From positions 8,742,001-8,806,000 of the forward strand of contig NZ_CP016793.1 in assembly GCF_001701025.1 (NCBI RefSeq): DNA of 64,000 bases. The letters run 5' to 3'. The notes under the pieces are model-generated. The model saw nothing but the letters and a program-made list of their open reading frames with translations. It had not been told where the DNA came from and searched no databases. Shown one piece after another: positions 44,006 through 54,564 of the stretch (position 1 is its first letter; each line of letters starts with the position of its first letter). The stretch comes from Lentzea guizhouensis (GTDB lineage Bacteria > Actinomycetota > Actinomycetes > Mycobacteriales > Pseudonocardiaceae). The translations under genes and the position numbers were made by a program.

Positions 44006-44353
44006 ATGTTGCCGTTGATCTCGCGAGAAGAACTCCGGGAAGGAATCGACGCGGGCACGCTGGTGGTGGTCGACACCATGCCCGCGGGCTACTACGAGAC
44101 CGAACACCTGCCCGGCGCGGTGAACATCCCCGGGTTCCCCTACGAGCAGGCGGCCGAGCTCACCGACCGGCACGCACCCGGTGTGCTGCCGGACAAGGCC
44201 GCCGAGATCGTCGTCTACTGCGCGAACGTGCCCTGTCGCAACAGCGAGCTCGTGGGGGCCCGGCTGGTCCAGCTGGGTTACTCGAACGTGCGCAAGTACC
44301 GCGAGGGCATCGAGGACTGGGTCGGTGCCGGCCTCGCCACCGCCTCCGGCTGA
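44006..44353 (+). CDS. Rhodanese-domain sulfurtransferase
   Basis: A 115-residue single-domain rhodanese. The fold signature EHLPGAVNIPGFPYEQA and the active-site loop VVYCANVPCRNS are present, with the sulfur-accepting Cys in YC and the CxxxxxR loop intact. It transfers sulfane sulfur to thiophilic acceptors in the cytoplasm. AAAGGGA precedes the ATG. It lies between the LysR and a secreted thioredoxin, hinting at sulfur chemistry or redox protection near the cyclodipeptide locus. Confidence 0.9.
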   Translation: MLPLISREELREGIDAGTLVVVDTMPAGYYETEHLPGAVNIPGFPYEQAAELTDRHAPGVLPDKAAEIVVYCANVPCRNSELVGARLVQLGYSNVRKYREGIEDWVGAGLATASG

Positions 44354-44396
44354 CCGCCCGCGGTGACCCACTTCCCCTGCACATCAAGGAGCTCTC

Positions 44397-44858
44397 ATGT
44401 CCCTGCTGAAGAACTGGCTGCGCGCGGGCGCCGCCGTCGTGGCCGTCGTGGCCTCGGTGCTGCTGGTGGCCGCCCCCGCCGGTGCCGCTGAGCCCCGCTC
44501 GGCCATCCAGGCCGGCGCGGAGAACGTCGTCCAGGTGACCTCGGCGAACTACGCCGAGGTGATGGAGATGTCGCGGACCAAGCTGGTCGTCCTGGACTTC
44601 GGCGCCACCTGGTGCCCGCCCTGCCGCCAGATGAAGCCGGTGATCGAACGGCTGGCCGCGCAGTACGGCGGCCGGTTCCTGCTCGGCGAGGTCGACGCGG
44701 ACACCAGCCGCGAGCTGCTGACCCGGTACCGGGTCCAGTACCTGCCCACGCTGGTGCCGGTGCGCAACGCGGCCGAGCTGCCCGGCTCCCGCATGATCGG
44801 TTTCAAGGGCGAGACCGCGCTGCGGGCGTGGATCGACGCCCAGCTCGCCAAGGGCTGA
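44397..44858 (+). CDS. Secreted thioredoxin
   Basis: A 153-residue thioredoxin-fold protein with an N-terminal signal peptide (AVVAVVASVLLVAAPAGAA) and the redox motif WCPPC in VVLDFGATWCPPCRQMKPVIERLA; the cis-Pro loop is YLPTLV. WCPPC rather than WCGPC suggests an oxidoreductase or assembly role outside the membrane. AAGGAG lies six bases before the ATG. Preceded by rhodanese and followed by an MFS gene on the same strand. Confidence 0.9.
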   Translation: MSLLKNWLRAGAAVVAVVASVLLVAAPAGAAEPRSAIQAGAENVVQVTSANYAEVMEMSRTKLVVLDFGATWCPPCRQMKPVIERLAAQYGGRFLLGEVDADTSRELLTRYRVQYLPTLVPVRNAAELPGSRMIGFKGETALRAWIDAQLAKG

Positions 44859-44944
44859 CCCCGCGCCTCCGCCCCGGCACGGTCCCCGAGACGCCGTGCC
44901 GGGGCGGTTCCCCGCCCAAGAGGACAGCGCCCGAGAGGAACCCC

Positions 44945-46099
44945 TTGTCCGAGAACGGTCTTCCGTGGCGCGCCCTGCTCGCGCTGACCCTCGTGGTGTT
45001 GCTCGGCTGCCTCACCGAGGTGCTGCCGGCCGGGCTGTTGATCGGCATGTCGGAGGACCTGCGGGTGTCACCGTCGGCCGCCGGGCAGCTGGTCACCGGC
45101 TACGCGCTCACCACCGCGGTCACCGCGATCCCGTTGACCGCGCTGACGTCCCGGCTGCCGCGCAAACCCGTGCTGGTGGCGCTGGTGCTCGGGTTCGTCC
45201 TGACGAACCTCGTGATCGCCGTGGCCCCCGGCTACGGCCTCGTCCTGGGCGCGCGGGTGGTCTCCGGCGCGGTCACCGGTGTGATGTGGTCGCTGGTCGC
45301 GGTGTACGCGATGCGGCTCGCGCCACCGGGGCAGGCCGGGCGCGCGCTCGCGGTCGCGATGGCCGGCACGCCGATCGGGTTCGCGGCGGGGGTGCCCGCC
45401 GGGACCGTGCTGGGTGAGCTGGTCGGCTGGCGCTGGTCGTTCGCCGTCATGGCCGCGATCGCGGTGCCGTTGCTGTGCTGGATCGTCTTGGCGGTCCCCG
45501 CGGTGACCGCCGAACCCGGCAGGACCACGCGGTCGGCGTTGCCGATGTTGCGGCTGACACTGCTGATGGTGTTCGTGTACTCGTTGGGGCACAACGTGCT
45601 CTACACCTACGTAGGTCCGGTGCTGGCCCGGTTGGCACAGGAGCGCTTCCTGAGCACGGCGCTGCTGGTGTTCGGCACGGCCGCGGTGTGCGGGATCCTC
45701 GCCGTCGGGTCCACGTTGGACCGCAACCCGCGCGCGGTGCTGGCCTGGTGTCCGCTGCTGACCGCCGCCGGGATGGTCCTGCTCGCCCTGTCCGACGACA
45801 TCACCACGACGCTGGTGGCGTGTGCGGTGTGGGGCCTGGCGTTCGGTGGTGCGCCCACGGCGTTCCAGGCGCTGACGGCCCTGATCGCGGGGCGCGACGC
45901 GGACCGGGCCCAGTCGCTGACCATCGCGGCCTGGAACGGCGCGGTGGCAGGGGGTGCCGCGGTGGGAGGAGTGGTGCTGGACACCGCGGCACCCGCGCTC
46001 ACCTGGACGGCGGCGGCGCTGATGGCCGTGCCGTTCTGGGCGGCGACCCGCCTGCCGGCCGGGCAGGCAGCTCGGCCAGCACGGCGAGCGCCCGCGTGA
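44945..46099 (+). CDS. MFS drug/metabolite exporter (DHA1-like)
   Basis: A 384-residue major facilitator with about 12 helices. ALTLVVLLGCLTEVLPAGLLIGMSEDLRVSPSAAGQLVTGYAL matches the DHA1 arabinose/purine-ribonucleoside exporter (AraJ/PbuE) branch, and motif-A-like LTSRLPRKPVLV follows. The start is TTG with GAGAGGAA upstream. It probably exports a small metabolite, possibly the cyclodipeptide product. Its 3' end overlaps the converging LysR gene by 101 bp. Confidence 0.88.
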   Translation: MSENGLPWRALLALTLVVLLGCLTEVLPAGLLIGMSEDLRVSPSAAGQLVTGYALTTAVTAIPLTALTSRLPRKPVLVALVLGFVLTNLVIAVAPGYGLVLGARVVSGAVTGVMWSLVAVYAMRLAPPGQAGRALAVAMAGTPIGFAAGVPAGTVLGELVGWRWSFAVMAAIAVPLLCWIVLAVPAVTAEPGRTTRSALPMLRLTLLMVFVYSLGHNVLYTYVGPVLARLAQERFLSTALLVFGTAAVCGILAVGSTLDRNPRAVLAWCPLLTAAGMVLLALSDDITTTLVACAVWGLAFGGAPTAFQALTALIAGRDADRAQSLTIAAWNGAVAGGAAVGGVVLDTAAPALTWTAAALMAVPFWAATRLPAGQAARPARRAPA

Positions 46100-46940
46100 G
46101 GACGGGTGAGTCGTCGTCCGCGCGCACGGCCGCGGCGAGGTCGATGCCGTGGTCGCCGGTCAACGGCCGGTAGACCGTGCCCGGCACGCCCAGTTCCGCC
46201 ACCGGTTCCGGCACGACCGCCACCCCCAGGCCGGAGGCGACGAAGGTGACCAGGGTCGAGGTCTCCTGCACCTCGTGCCGGATCCGGGGCGTGAACCCGG
46301 CGTCGCGGCACAGCTGCGAGACGATGCCGTGCATCACCGAACGGCCGCGCGAGGCGTGCACGACCAGGTCCTCGTCCCGCAGGTCCTCGATCCGCAACCG
46401 GCGGCGGCGCGCGAGCCGGTGGTGCTCCGGCAGCGCGACGATCAGGCGGTCGCGGCGGACGGTGGTGAGCCGGACCGCCGGGTCCTCGACCGGTGGTCGC
46501 AGCAACGCCAGGTCGATCCCGCGGGTCAGCAGGGCCTCGACCTGGTCGGGGGCGAGCATCTCGCCGCGGAAGGCGAAGTCGACCTCCGGCAGCTCCTCGC
46601 GCAGGGTGCGGGCGAGGGTGGGCAGCAGGCTGTAGGTCGCGGACCCCACGCAGCCGACCACCAGACGGCCCTCCAGCCCGGCGGCGACCCGGCGGGCCTC
46701 GGCCGTCGCGTCGTCCACGGCGGCCAGCACGGCGCGGGCGCGGTCGAGGTAGACGGTGCCGGCGCGGGTGAGCTCGACCTTGCGGGTGGTGCGGTGCAGC
46801 AGGGACACGCCGAGCTCGGCCTCCAGCTGCTGGATCTGCTGGGACAGCGGCGGCTGGGCCATGTGCAGGCGTTCGGCGGCGCGGCCGAAGTGCCGTTCCT
46901 CGGCGACGGCGACGAAGTAGCGCAGGTGGCGGAGTTCCAC
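45999..46940 (-). CDS. LysR-family regulator of the thiolase/CoA-transferase operon
   Basis: A 313-residue LysR protein: HLRYFVAVAEERHFGRAAERLHMAQPPLSQQIQQLEAELGVSLLHRTTRKVELT is a classic BenM/CatR-type DNA-binding domain, which usually responds to aromatic catabolites such as muconate. It diverges from the thiolase gene across a 79-bp gap. GTG start. The C-terminal tail beyond LAELPARPAGG is disordered and overlaps the converging MFS gene. Confidence 0.9.
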   Translation of the reverse strand: MELRHLRYFVAVAEERHFGRAAERLHMAQPPLSQQIQQLEAELGVSLLHRTTRKVELTRAGTVYLDRARAVLAAVDDATAEARRVAAGLEGRLVVGCVGSATYSLLPTLARTLREELPEVDFAFRGEMLAPDQVEALLTRGIDLALLRPPVEDPAVRLTTVRRDRLIVALPEHHRLARRRRLRIEDLRDEDLVVHASRGRSVMHGIVSQLCRDAGFTPRIRHEVQETSTLVTFVASGLGVAVVPEPVAELGVPGTVYRPLTGDHGIDLAAAVRADDDSPVLTRALAVLAELPARPAGGSPPRTARPSAPPPSR

Positions 46941-47006
46941 GGGATTGATACTTGCAGAGTCTCAGTGGGCGCGAAATGTGTATTTCCAGATATCGGCAAA
47001 CGGATC

Positions 47007-47012
47007 TAGCGT
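47007..47012 (+). promoter_or_regulatory. -10 element of a likely leaderless thiolase transcript
   Basis: TAGCGT lies seven bases before the thiolase ATG at 47020, with no Shine-Dalgarno sequence between, which fits a leaderless start. The -35 side is weak, as expected for a LysR-activated promoter. Confidence 0.45.
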
Positions 47013-47019
47013 CGAGGGC

Positions 47020-48231
47020 ATGACCGACGTCGTGATCTGCGAGCCCGTCCGCACCCCGGTCGGGAGGTTCGGCGGGGCCCTGGCCCCGGTGAGCGCCACC
47101 GACCTGGCCGCCGGCCTGCTGAAGGAGCTCGTCCGCCGCACCGGACTGGGCGAGGGCGACGTGGACGACGTCGTGCTCGGCCAGTGCTACCCCAACGGCG
47201 AGTCGCCGGCGATCGGCCGGATCGCCGCCCTCGACGCCGGCCTGGGCGTGGGCGTGCCGGGTGTGCAGGTCGACCGGCGCTGCGGGTCCGGGTTGCAGGC
47301 CGTGCTCTACGCGGCCGGCCAGGTGGCGACCGGGGCCGCGCGGGTCGTAGTCGCCGGTGGCGCCGAGTCGATGTCGCAGGTGGAGCACTACGCGCTCGCG
47401 CTGCGCACCGGCGTCAAGGGCGGCAACATCGAACTGGTGGACCGGCTGGTGCGGGCGCGCGAGACGGCCGGCGGGCGGTTCCACCCGGTGCCCGGCGGCA
47501 TGCTGGAGACCGCGGAGAACCTGCGCCGCGAGTACGGCATCTCCCGCGAGGAGCAGGACGAGCTGGCCGTGCGCTCGCAGCAGCGGTGGGGCGCGGCGCA
47601 GGAGGCCGGGCGGTTCGCCGACGAGCTGGTGCCCGTGACGGTCCCGGGGCGCAAGGGTGACGTGGTCGTCGACCGCGACGAACACCCCAGGCCCGAGACG
47701 ACGCTGGCCGACCTGGCGGCCTTGCGGCCGGTGCGCGCGAAGATCGACCCGGAGTCGACCGTGACGGCGGGCAACGCCAGCGGGCAGAACGACGGTGCCG
47801 CGCTGTGCGTGGTGACCACCCGCGCCGAGGCGGAGAAGCGAGGGCTGCGGCCGTTGCTGGCGCTGCGGTCGTGGGCCGTGGCCGGGGTCGGGCCCGAGGT
47901 CATGGGCATCGGGCCGGTGCCCGCCGCCGCTGCCGCGCTCGACCGCGCCGGGCTCACCCTCGGCGACATGGGCGTGATCGAGCTCAACGAGGCGTTCGCC
48001 GCCCAGGTGCTCGCCTGCCTGCGCGAGTGGAAGGTCGACGCGACCGACGACCGGCTCAACCCCAACGGGTCCGGCATCTCGCTCGGCCACCCCGTCGGCG
48101 CGACCGGTGCGCGCGTCCTCGCCACGCTCGCCCACGAGATGCGGCGCCGCGAGAGCAGGTACGGACTGGAAACCATGTGCATCGGCGGCGGGCAGGGGCT
48201 CGCCGCCGTCTTCGAGGCGGTGCGGTCATGA
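47020..48231 (+). CDS. Thiolase (3-oxoadipyl-CoA or acetyl-CoA acetyltransferase)
   Basis: A 403-residue thiolase. The acylated Cys is in VDRRCGSGLQAVLYAAG, the His in GHPVGATGARVLATL and the second Cys in MCIGGGQGLA; NEAFAAQ is also intact. With the two CoA-transferase subunits downstream and a BenM-like LysR, a beta-ketoadipate role (PcaF with PcaI/PcaJ) is attractive, and it could also serve the phenylacetate genes 8 kb away. Acetoacetyl-CoA metabolism is the alternative. Its TGA overlaps the ATG of the next gene. Confidence 0.9.
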   Translation: MTDVVICEPVRTPVGRFGGALAPVSATDLAAGLLKELVRRTGLGEGDVDDVVLGQCYPNGESPAIGRIAALDAGLGVGVPGVQVDRRCGSGLQAVLYAAGQVATGAARVVVAGGAESMSQVEHYALALRTGVKGGNIELVDRLVRARETAGGRFHPVPGGMLETAENLRREYGISREEQDELAVRSQQRWGAAQEAGRFADELVPVTVPGRKGDVVVDRDEHPRPETTLADLAALRPVRAKIDPESTVTAGNASGQNDGAALCVVTTRAEAEKRGLRPLLALRSWAVAGVGPEVMGIGPVPAAAAALDRAGLTLGDMGVIELNEAFAAQVLACLREWKVDATDDRLNPNGSGISLGHPVGATGARVLATLAHEMRRRESRYGLETMCIGGGQGLAAVFEAVRS

Positions 48232-49001
48232 GTCTGGACAAGGTGGTCAGCGGGCCCGCGGAGGCGGTCGCGGGGATCCGGCCGGGGGCGAGCGTCGCGG
48301 TCGGCGGCTTCGGTCTCGCGGGCATCCCGTGGTTCCTGATCGAGGCGTTGCTGGCTCAGGGCGCCGACGACCTCACGATCGTGTCGAACAACTGCGGCGT
48401 GGACGGCGCGGGGCTCGGGCTGCTGCTCGAACACCGCCGGATCAGCCGGGTGGTCGCGTCCTACGTCGGGGAGAACAAGGAGTTCGCCCGGCAGTACCTC
48501 GCCGGTGAGCTGACGGTCGAGCTCACTCCGCAGGGAACGCTCGCGGAACGGCTGCGCGCCGGCGGTTCCGGGATCGGCGCGTTCTTCACGCCCACCGGGG
48601 TCGGCACGCTGGTGTCCGAGGGCGGGCTGCCGTGGCGGTACCACGCCGACGGCACCGTCGCGCTCACCTCGCCGCCCAAGGAGGTGCGCACGTTCCACGG
48701 CAAGGAGATGGTCCTCGAAGAGTCGATCGTCACCGACGTGGCGCTCGTCCGCGCCGCCGTCGCCGACCGGGCCGGCAACTGCGTCTTCCACGCCGCCGCC
48801 CGCAACTTCAACCCCGCCGCCGCGATGGCGGGCCGGTTCACCGTCGTCGAGGCGGAACGGGTCGTCGAGGTCGGCGAGATCGACCCCGACCACGTGCACC
48901 TGCCGGGCGTGTTCGTGCAGAACGTCGTCGCGCTCACACCGGAGCAGGCCGCCCGCAAGGACATCGAGAAGCGCACCACCCGCGTCCGGCAGGAGAGCTG
49001 A
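48228..49001 (+). CDS. 3-oxoacid CoA-transferase, subunit A
   Basis: A 257-residue alpha subunit of a class I CoA-transferase. The glycine-rich CoA-binding segment [21 protein letters not shown] and the later [13 protein letters not shown] are characteristic; so is [23 protein letters not shown] near the end. It transfers CoA from succinyl-CoA to 3-oxoadipate or acetoacetate together with the next gene. Translation is coupled to the thiolase by ATGA. Confidence 0.92.
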   Translation: MSLDKVVSGPAEAVAGIRPGASVAVGGFGLAGIPWFLIEALLAQGADDLTIVSNNCGVDGAGLGLLLEHRRISRVVASYVGENKEFARQYLAGELTVELTPQGTLAERLRAGGSGIGAFFTPTGVGTLVSEGGLPWRYHADGTVALTSPPKEVRTFHGKEMVLEESIVTDVALVRAAVADRAGNCVFHAAARNFNPAAAMAGRFTVVEAERVVEVGEIDPDHVHLPGVFVQNVVALTPEQAARKDIEKRTTRVRQES

Positions 49002-49002
49002 C

Positions 49003-49650
<648 letters not shown>

Positions 49651-49943
49651 GCGCACCGGGCTGGTGCGGAAGGCGCCGCGCTCGCTGGCGCGCGGGCGCG
49701 GTCCCAGAGGCGCAGGAACCACAACAGGGTCCACCGCCGAGGGTTCGGCCCGCACCGAGTACCGCCTGGCCTGCGGGCCACCGCCGCACCCCACCCGCGT
49801 CGGAGAGCGGCAACCGCAGGCGCAACAGGTAGTTCAGCAACGTCGCGTCGCCCTGGCGCGCAGTGGAGGATCCACGCCGAGCAGGACGGGAACACGGCGG
49901 CGCGGACCCGGCACCGCCAGGGGTGTGCCAGGTCCGCGGGAGC

Positions 49944-50441
<498 letters not shown>

Positions 50442-50752
50442 GTCCCAAACCTAGGTCACGCCCGCCCGCACCACGTGACGGGCATGCGGAAACGCGTACC
50501 GACAAGACCGCAACGGCGCAGCGGTGAATCCGGTCGGAGCAGTGCCGCGACGACGCGGGCCGACCGCTCGTGGGTTCAGCACTGGTCCATTGGTGCTAAA
50601 TGCACCGGCAGATGCATGGCATTTTCTGGACATTCACGATTCCATTCCGAAAGGCATCGAGAAATGCCGGTAACAATCCACGGGCGCCACCGACTCCTCC
50701 CGGTGGCCTGGGCGAAATGTCCGGGCCGGCCGATCCCCGAACTGGAGGCGCC
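50442..50752. other. 311-bp divergent gap between peroxidase and beta-propeller genes
   Basis: No gene is visible. The right half (50580-50680) is AT-richer than its surroundings and includes the inverted pair GGCATTTTCT and AGAAATGCC, about 30 bp apart, possibly a regulatory site for the secreted protein gene. Confidence 0.35.
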
Positions 50753-53011
50753 ATGCGTCCCACCCGGCACCGCTTGAGACCGGTGCTCGCCACCACCACA
50801 TCGCTGATCGTGCTGGCCGCGCTCGCCGCGCCGGCGCTGGCCGTGCCGACCCCCGGCACGGACGCCCTGTACACGCTCGACGCGGACTTCGACCGGGGTA
50901 CCGCGCAGAACGTCAACCACAACGCCCCGAACAACGACCAGCTGCAGCTCGACCGGTCGACCGTGTTCTTCCCGTACGTCAACGTCGCGGCCTCGGCGCG
51001 CGGCACGATGGTCCGCATCGACGTGAACACCGGCCAGATCGTCGGCGAGTGGGTGTCCGCGCCGGACGGCAGGGGCCGCAACCCGTCCCGCACCACGGTC
51101 GACAAGTTCGGCAGCACGTGGCTGTCCAACCGCAACGAGGGGGACGGCGGCCGCGGGTCGGTCACCCGCATCGCCGTCATCCAGGGCGGCACGCGCGTCA
51201 ACGCCGACGGCTCGGCCAACCCGAACGGCGACTACCTGAAAGGCCCCTTCGCCTACAACAAGTGCGTCGACCGCAACCAGGACGGGCTGATCGCCACCAG
51301 CCGCGGCCTGGGTGACATCCGGTCGTGGACCAACGCCGGTGGCGCCGACAACAACGGTGGCGTCACCACCGCCGCCGACGAGTGCATCATCAACTACTCG
51401 CGCGTCACCGGCAGCAACACCCGCACCGTCGCGGTCGACGCCCAGAACCGGCTGTGGACCGGCGGCCAGGACCTCGACCACGAGCTGCTCGACGCCGACG
51501 GCGCGGCCACCGGCACGCAGTTCAACGTGGGCTGCGGCGGCTACGGCGGCTTGATCGACAAGGCCGGCACCCTGTGGTCCGCGCGCAACTTCGGCCTGCT
51601 GCGCTACGACCCGGCCACCGCGACCGGGGCGTGCCTCGACGCCACGCACGGCGACTACGGCCTCGGCATGGACCCCGTCACCGGCGAGATCTGGCACACG
51701 AACTTCGGCGGCAACCGCGTCGCGAAGCTCGCCCCGGACGGCACCGTGCTCGGTGCGTTCGCCCACGGCAGCCAGAACGCCCAGGGCGTGGCGGTCGACA
51801 GCGACGGCAACGTCTGGGTCGCCCACTCCCTCAACGGCGCGACGACCGTCGGCCACCTGCGCACCGACGGCACCTACGTCGGCAACGTCCCGCTGCCCGG
51901 CGGCGTCGGCCCCACCGGCGTGGCGATCGACAGCAACGGCAAGGTCTGGGTCACCAACATCAGCACCAACAACGCCCAGCGCATCGACCCGGACGCGGGC
52001 CCGGTCGGCGGCGGAGGCCACCCCGTCGGCGCCGTGGACCTGACCGTCGACCTCGGCGCGGGCGCCGGCCCGTACAACTACAGCGACATGACCGGCTCGG
52101 TCCTCGGTGAGATCACCGCGCCGCAGGGCACCTGGTCGGTCGTCCAGGACAGCGGCCAGGCCGGCCAGACCTGGGGCACCGTCACCTGGAACACCGAGGC
52201 GCAGGGCAGCGTGCCGCCCGGCACGTCCATCACCGTCGAGGCGCGGACCTCGAACACCGAGGCGGGCCTGGCCGGCGAGACGTTCACGGCCGTGGCGAAC
52301 GGCGTGACGTTCGCGAAGACCGGCCGGTTCATCGAGGTGCGCGCCACCCTGACCGCCAACGCGGCCGGTGACAGCCCGGTCCTGTCCGACGTGCGCATCC
52401 GCACGTCCGAGCGCACCGGCGTGTTCTCCTGCCAGGCCACCGCGCTCAACCTCGCCGGCATCATCTCGACGAGGGCCAACCCGCCGGACGTCCCGTGCGT
52501 CGACGACCACGAGACGCTGGCGAACGTGCAGCTGAACGCCGGGATCCTGACCGTGCGGGCCACCGCGCTCGACGCCCGCACCGACCAGACGCCGGACGAC
52601 TTGACCGGCACGCCGCCCTCGACCAGCGACCTCGCCACCGCGCGGGCCCGCATCGAGCAGACCCGCGTCACCAGCGGCCTGCTCACGATCGAGCTGGGCG
52701 TGATCGAGTCGAACGCCTCCGTCACCTGCGTCGCGGGCCCCGGCGGTGGTCTGGTCCCGCAGTTCGCGGGCTCGTCGACGATCGCACACCTGCGGATCAA
52801 CGGCGTGACGGTGAACGTGGGCAGCGCGCCGCTGACCATCCCGCTGCTCATCGGGTCGTTGCGGCTCAACAGCACCACCACCACGGCGACCAGCGTGGTG
52901 CAGCAGGCCGTCGTGGTGGACACGCTGCTGACGGACCTGGTGATCGGTGAAGCCAAGGCGAACGTCGAGGCCAAGCCGGGTCAGCCTGGTGGCTCGCCCT
53001 GCCAGGTGTGA
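50753..53011 (+). CDS. Secreted beta-propeller (Vgb/NHL-like) protein
   Basis: A 752-residue exported protein with a Sec signal peptide (RPVLATTTSLIVLAALAAPALA). From about residue 60 to 440 it has repeated blades such as GTMVRIDVNTGQIVGEW, TVAVDAQNRLWTG, GLGMDPVTGEIWHTN, GVAVDSDGNVWVAH and GVAIDSNGKVWVTN, which form a lyase-Vgb/NHL-type propeller. An Ig-like region and a C-terminal domain (FSCQATALNLAGIISTRANPP...) with paired Cys follow. No membrane anchor or sortase signal. It probably binds a ligand or partner outside the cell; catalysis is not evident. GGAGG precedes the ATG. Confidence 0.85.
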   Translation: MRPTRHRLRPVLATTTSLIVLAALAAPALAVPTPGTDALYTLDADFDRGTAQNVNHNAPNNDQLQLDRSTVFFPYVNVAASARGTMVRIDVNTGQIVGEWVSAPDGRGRNPSRTTVDKFGSTWLSNRNEGDGGRGSVTRIAVIQGGTRVNADGSANPNGDYLKGPFAYNKCVDRNQDGLIATSRGLGDIRSWTNAGGADNNGGVTTAADECIINYSRVTGSNTRTVAVDAQNRLWTGGQDLDHELLDADGAATGTQFNVGCGGYGGLIDKAGTLWSARNFGLLRYDPATATGACLDATHGDYGLGMDPVTGEIWHTNFGGNRVAKLAPDGTVLGAFAHGSQNAQGVAVDSDGNVWVAHSLNGATTVGHLRTDGTYVGNVPLPGGVGPTGVAIDSNGKVWVTNISTNNAQRIDPDAGPVGGGGHPVGAVDLTVDLGAGAGPYNYSDMTGSVLGEITAPQGTWSVVQDSGQAGQTWGTVTWNTEAQGSVPPGTSITVEARTSNTEAGLAGETFTAVANGVTFAKTGRFIEVRATLTANAAGDSPVLSDVRIRTSERTGVFSCQATALNLAGIISTRANPPDVPCVDDHETLANVQLNAGILTVRATALDARTDQTPDDLTGTPPSTSDLATARARIEQTRVTSGLLTIELGVIESNASVTCVAGPGGGLVPQFAGSSTIAHLRINGVTVNVGSAPLTIPLLIGSLRLNSTTTTATSVVQQAVVVDTLLTDLVIGEAKANVEAKPGQPGGSPCQV

Positions 53012-53016
53012 CCTGA

Positions 53017-53054
53017 GCGGGGCGCGGGTGGCCGTCCGGTCACCCGCGCCCCGC
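53017..53054. terminator. Bidirectional hairpin after the propeller gene
   Basis: GCGGGGCGCGGGTG (53017-53030) pairs with CACCCGCGCCCCGC (53041-53054) around a ten-base loop. The right arm lies within the last codons of the converging DUF3253 gene. Confidence 0.75.
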
Positions 53055-53336
53055 GTCCGTTCTGGACGCATCGCTCGTCTGGCTCTTGGTGGTGCGGATC
53101 CGGATCGGACCGCGCCACTCCCCGGCCGGTGACAGCTCCTGCCCGCCGCTCGTGACCACGACCCGTCCCCGCACGGCCAGGTCCCTCGCCACCGCGCGGG
53201 CCTGGTCCATCAGGTCGCGCCACCCGTCGGCATCGACCGCGCGTGCCGCCTCGGACGGGCAGATCGACTTGGCCGGGCCGCGGGCGTCGGCCAGCTCCAG
53301 GATCACCCGCTCCAGCCGCTGCTCCACGGTGCTCAC
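53040..53336 (-). CDS. DUF3253 domain protein
   Basis: A 98-residue protein matching the DUF3253 pattern: a helical start (EQRLERVILELADARG), then ICPSEAARAV, WRDLMDQARAVARDLAVRGRVVVTSGGQ and the ending GPIRIR. A small winged-helix fold is likely. Function unknown. It follows the ArsR-like gene by nine bases on the same strand; GTG start. Confidence 0.8.
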   Translation of the reverse strand: MSTVEQRLERVILELADARGPAKSICPSEAARAVDADGWRDLMDQARAVARDLAVRGRVVVTSGGQELSPAGEWRGPIRIRTTKSQTSDASRTDAGRG

Positions 53337-53345
53337 GAGGACGGC

Positions 53346-53726
53346 CTACCCCGTTGCGCGACCGGTGAACCCGTGCGACACGAGTGCGTCGCCGAGTTCG
53401 CTGCGTGCGCAGAGGACGCTGCGGCCGTGCCGTTGCGCGGTGAGCAGGCCGGCGTCGCGCAACGCCCGCAGGTGCTGGTTGACCGCCGAGGTGGTGACCC
53501 CGGTGAGCCTCGCGATGTCCGTGGACGAGCGGGGTTCGGCGAGTGGGTCGCCGGACAACGCGAGCAGCACGTCGAGGTCGAGGTGGCGCACACCGCGCAG
53601 CCACGGCAGGTGCAGCGGGTGGCGGGCGGAGGTCCTGGGGGACGGCCGGCGGTCGTGCGGGCGGCGGGCGGATGGTGTTCCGCGCTGGGCGACGGGACCG
53701 TGCTCGCGAGCAGCACGGCCCTGCAC
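53346..53726 (-). CDS. ArsR-like winged-helix regulator, N-terminus uncertain
   Basis: A reading frame of 126 residues whose second half is a clear ArsR-type winged helix: SSTDIARLTGVTTSAVNQHLRALRDAGLLTAQRHGRSVLCARSELGDALV. The first 45 residues are rich in Arg, Pro and His, unlike a folded domain, and no ribosome-binding site precedes the GTG. It may be a truncated member of the larger actinobacterial ArsR group that has an N-terminal domain, or it may start later near VRHLDLDVLLAL. Located between a methyltransferase gene and the DUF3253 gene. Confidence 0.6.
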   Translation of the reverse strand: MQGRAAREHGPVAQRGTPSARRPHDRRPSPRTSARHPLHLPWLRGVRHLDLDVLLALSGDPLAEPRSSTDIARLTGVTTSAVNQHLRALRDAGLLTAQRHGRSVLCARSELGDALVSHGFTGRATG

Positions 53727-53760
53727 GACACGTTCTTGCCGCGTCGCCGGTGAGGAACGG

Positions 53761-54564
53761 TCAGTGGCTCCTGGTGCCGCTGCCGATCAACGTCGTCGCG
53801 TCGAGCTCGGTCAGTCCGTCGCGGCGCAGCGACTCCAGGTAGGTCTCGCGCACGGCCTCGACCTGCTCGGCCGGCACCGTGGCCAGAGCGCCGCGGAACC
53901 CGGACCCGACGACGACCAGCCAGGCCAGCTCCGGCGTCATGGTGAGCGTCAGCTCGTGCACGGTCACCTCGACGCCGGCGAGCCCGCGTTCGCTCAGCCA
54001 GGCCGCGTACGGGTCGGCCTGGCTGACCCGGTCGATCAGGTGCGGCGGGCGCGGCGCGGGCTGCGGGGTACCGGTGACCTCGGCGATCGCCTTGCCCAGC
54101 TGCCGTCCGGCCGGCGCCATCGCGTCGCCCTGCCAGATGGTGAACACCACCCGCCCGCCGGGACGGGCCCGGCTGATCAGGTGGTCGGTGCCGGCGGTCA
54201 TGTCGGGGAAGAAGAAGATGCCGAGCGCCGACTGGACGACGTCGTAGCCGTCGGTGGCCCAGGTGGTGACGTCGGCGTGGTGGGCGTGCAGCTGGGGAAG
54301 GTCGGTGTGGGTGCGCAGCTGCTCGATCATCGGGGCGGACAGGTCGACGGCGTCGACGTGGCCGGTGGGGCCGACGAGCCGGGCGGACGGGAGCGCGGAG
54401 GCGCCGGTGCCGCAGCAGGCGTCGAGGACGCGCTCGCCGGGCCGGGGGTCGGCGACGGCGACCGCCGCGGCGGCGATGGGTTCCCACAGGTGGTGGCCCA
54501 GCGCCGTGAAGTCGGCCGCGGCGGCGTCGAAGGCTCCGCGGATCTCGGCCTGCCGGTCGGTCAT
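53761..54564 (-). CDS. SAM-dependent methyltransferase (UbiE-like)
   Basis: A 267-residue class I methyltransferase with motif I ERVLDACCGTGASALP, the acidic VDAVDLSAPMIEQL, and motif II/III segments GYDVVQSALGIFFFPD and ARPGGRVVFTIWQGD. The layout is that of small-molecule UbiE/COQ5-like enzymes. GGGGAG lies five bases before the ATG. Heads the set methyltransferase, ArsR-like, DUF3253 on the minus strand. Acceptor unknown. Confidence 0.85.
   Translation of the reverse strand: MTDRQAEIRGAFDAAAADFTALGHHLWEPIAAAAVAVADPRPGERVLDACCGTGASALPSARLVGPTGHVDAVDLSAPMIEQLRTHTDLPQLHAHHADVTTWATDGYDVVQSALGIFFFPDMTAGTDHLISRARPGGRVVFTIWQGDAMAPAGRQLGKAIAEVTGTPQPAPRPPHLIDRVSQADPYAAWLSERGLAGVEVTVHELTLTMTPELAWLVVVGSGFRGALATVPAEQVEAVRETYLESLRRDGLTELDATTLIGSGTRSH

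Noticed and set aside
49651..49943. Possible minus-strand gene with segment GDATLLNYLLRLRLPLSD
   Set aside because: Only a short protein-like stretch, with no start, no recognised family and no support in adjacent frames.
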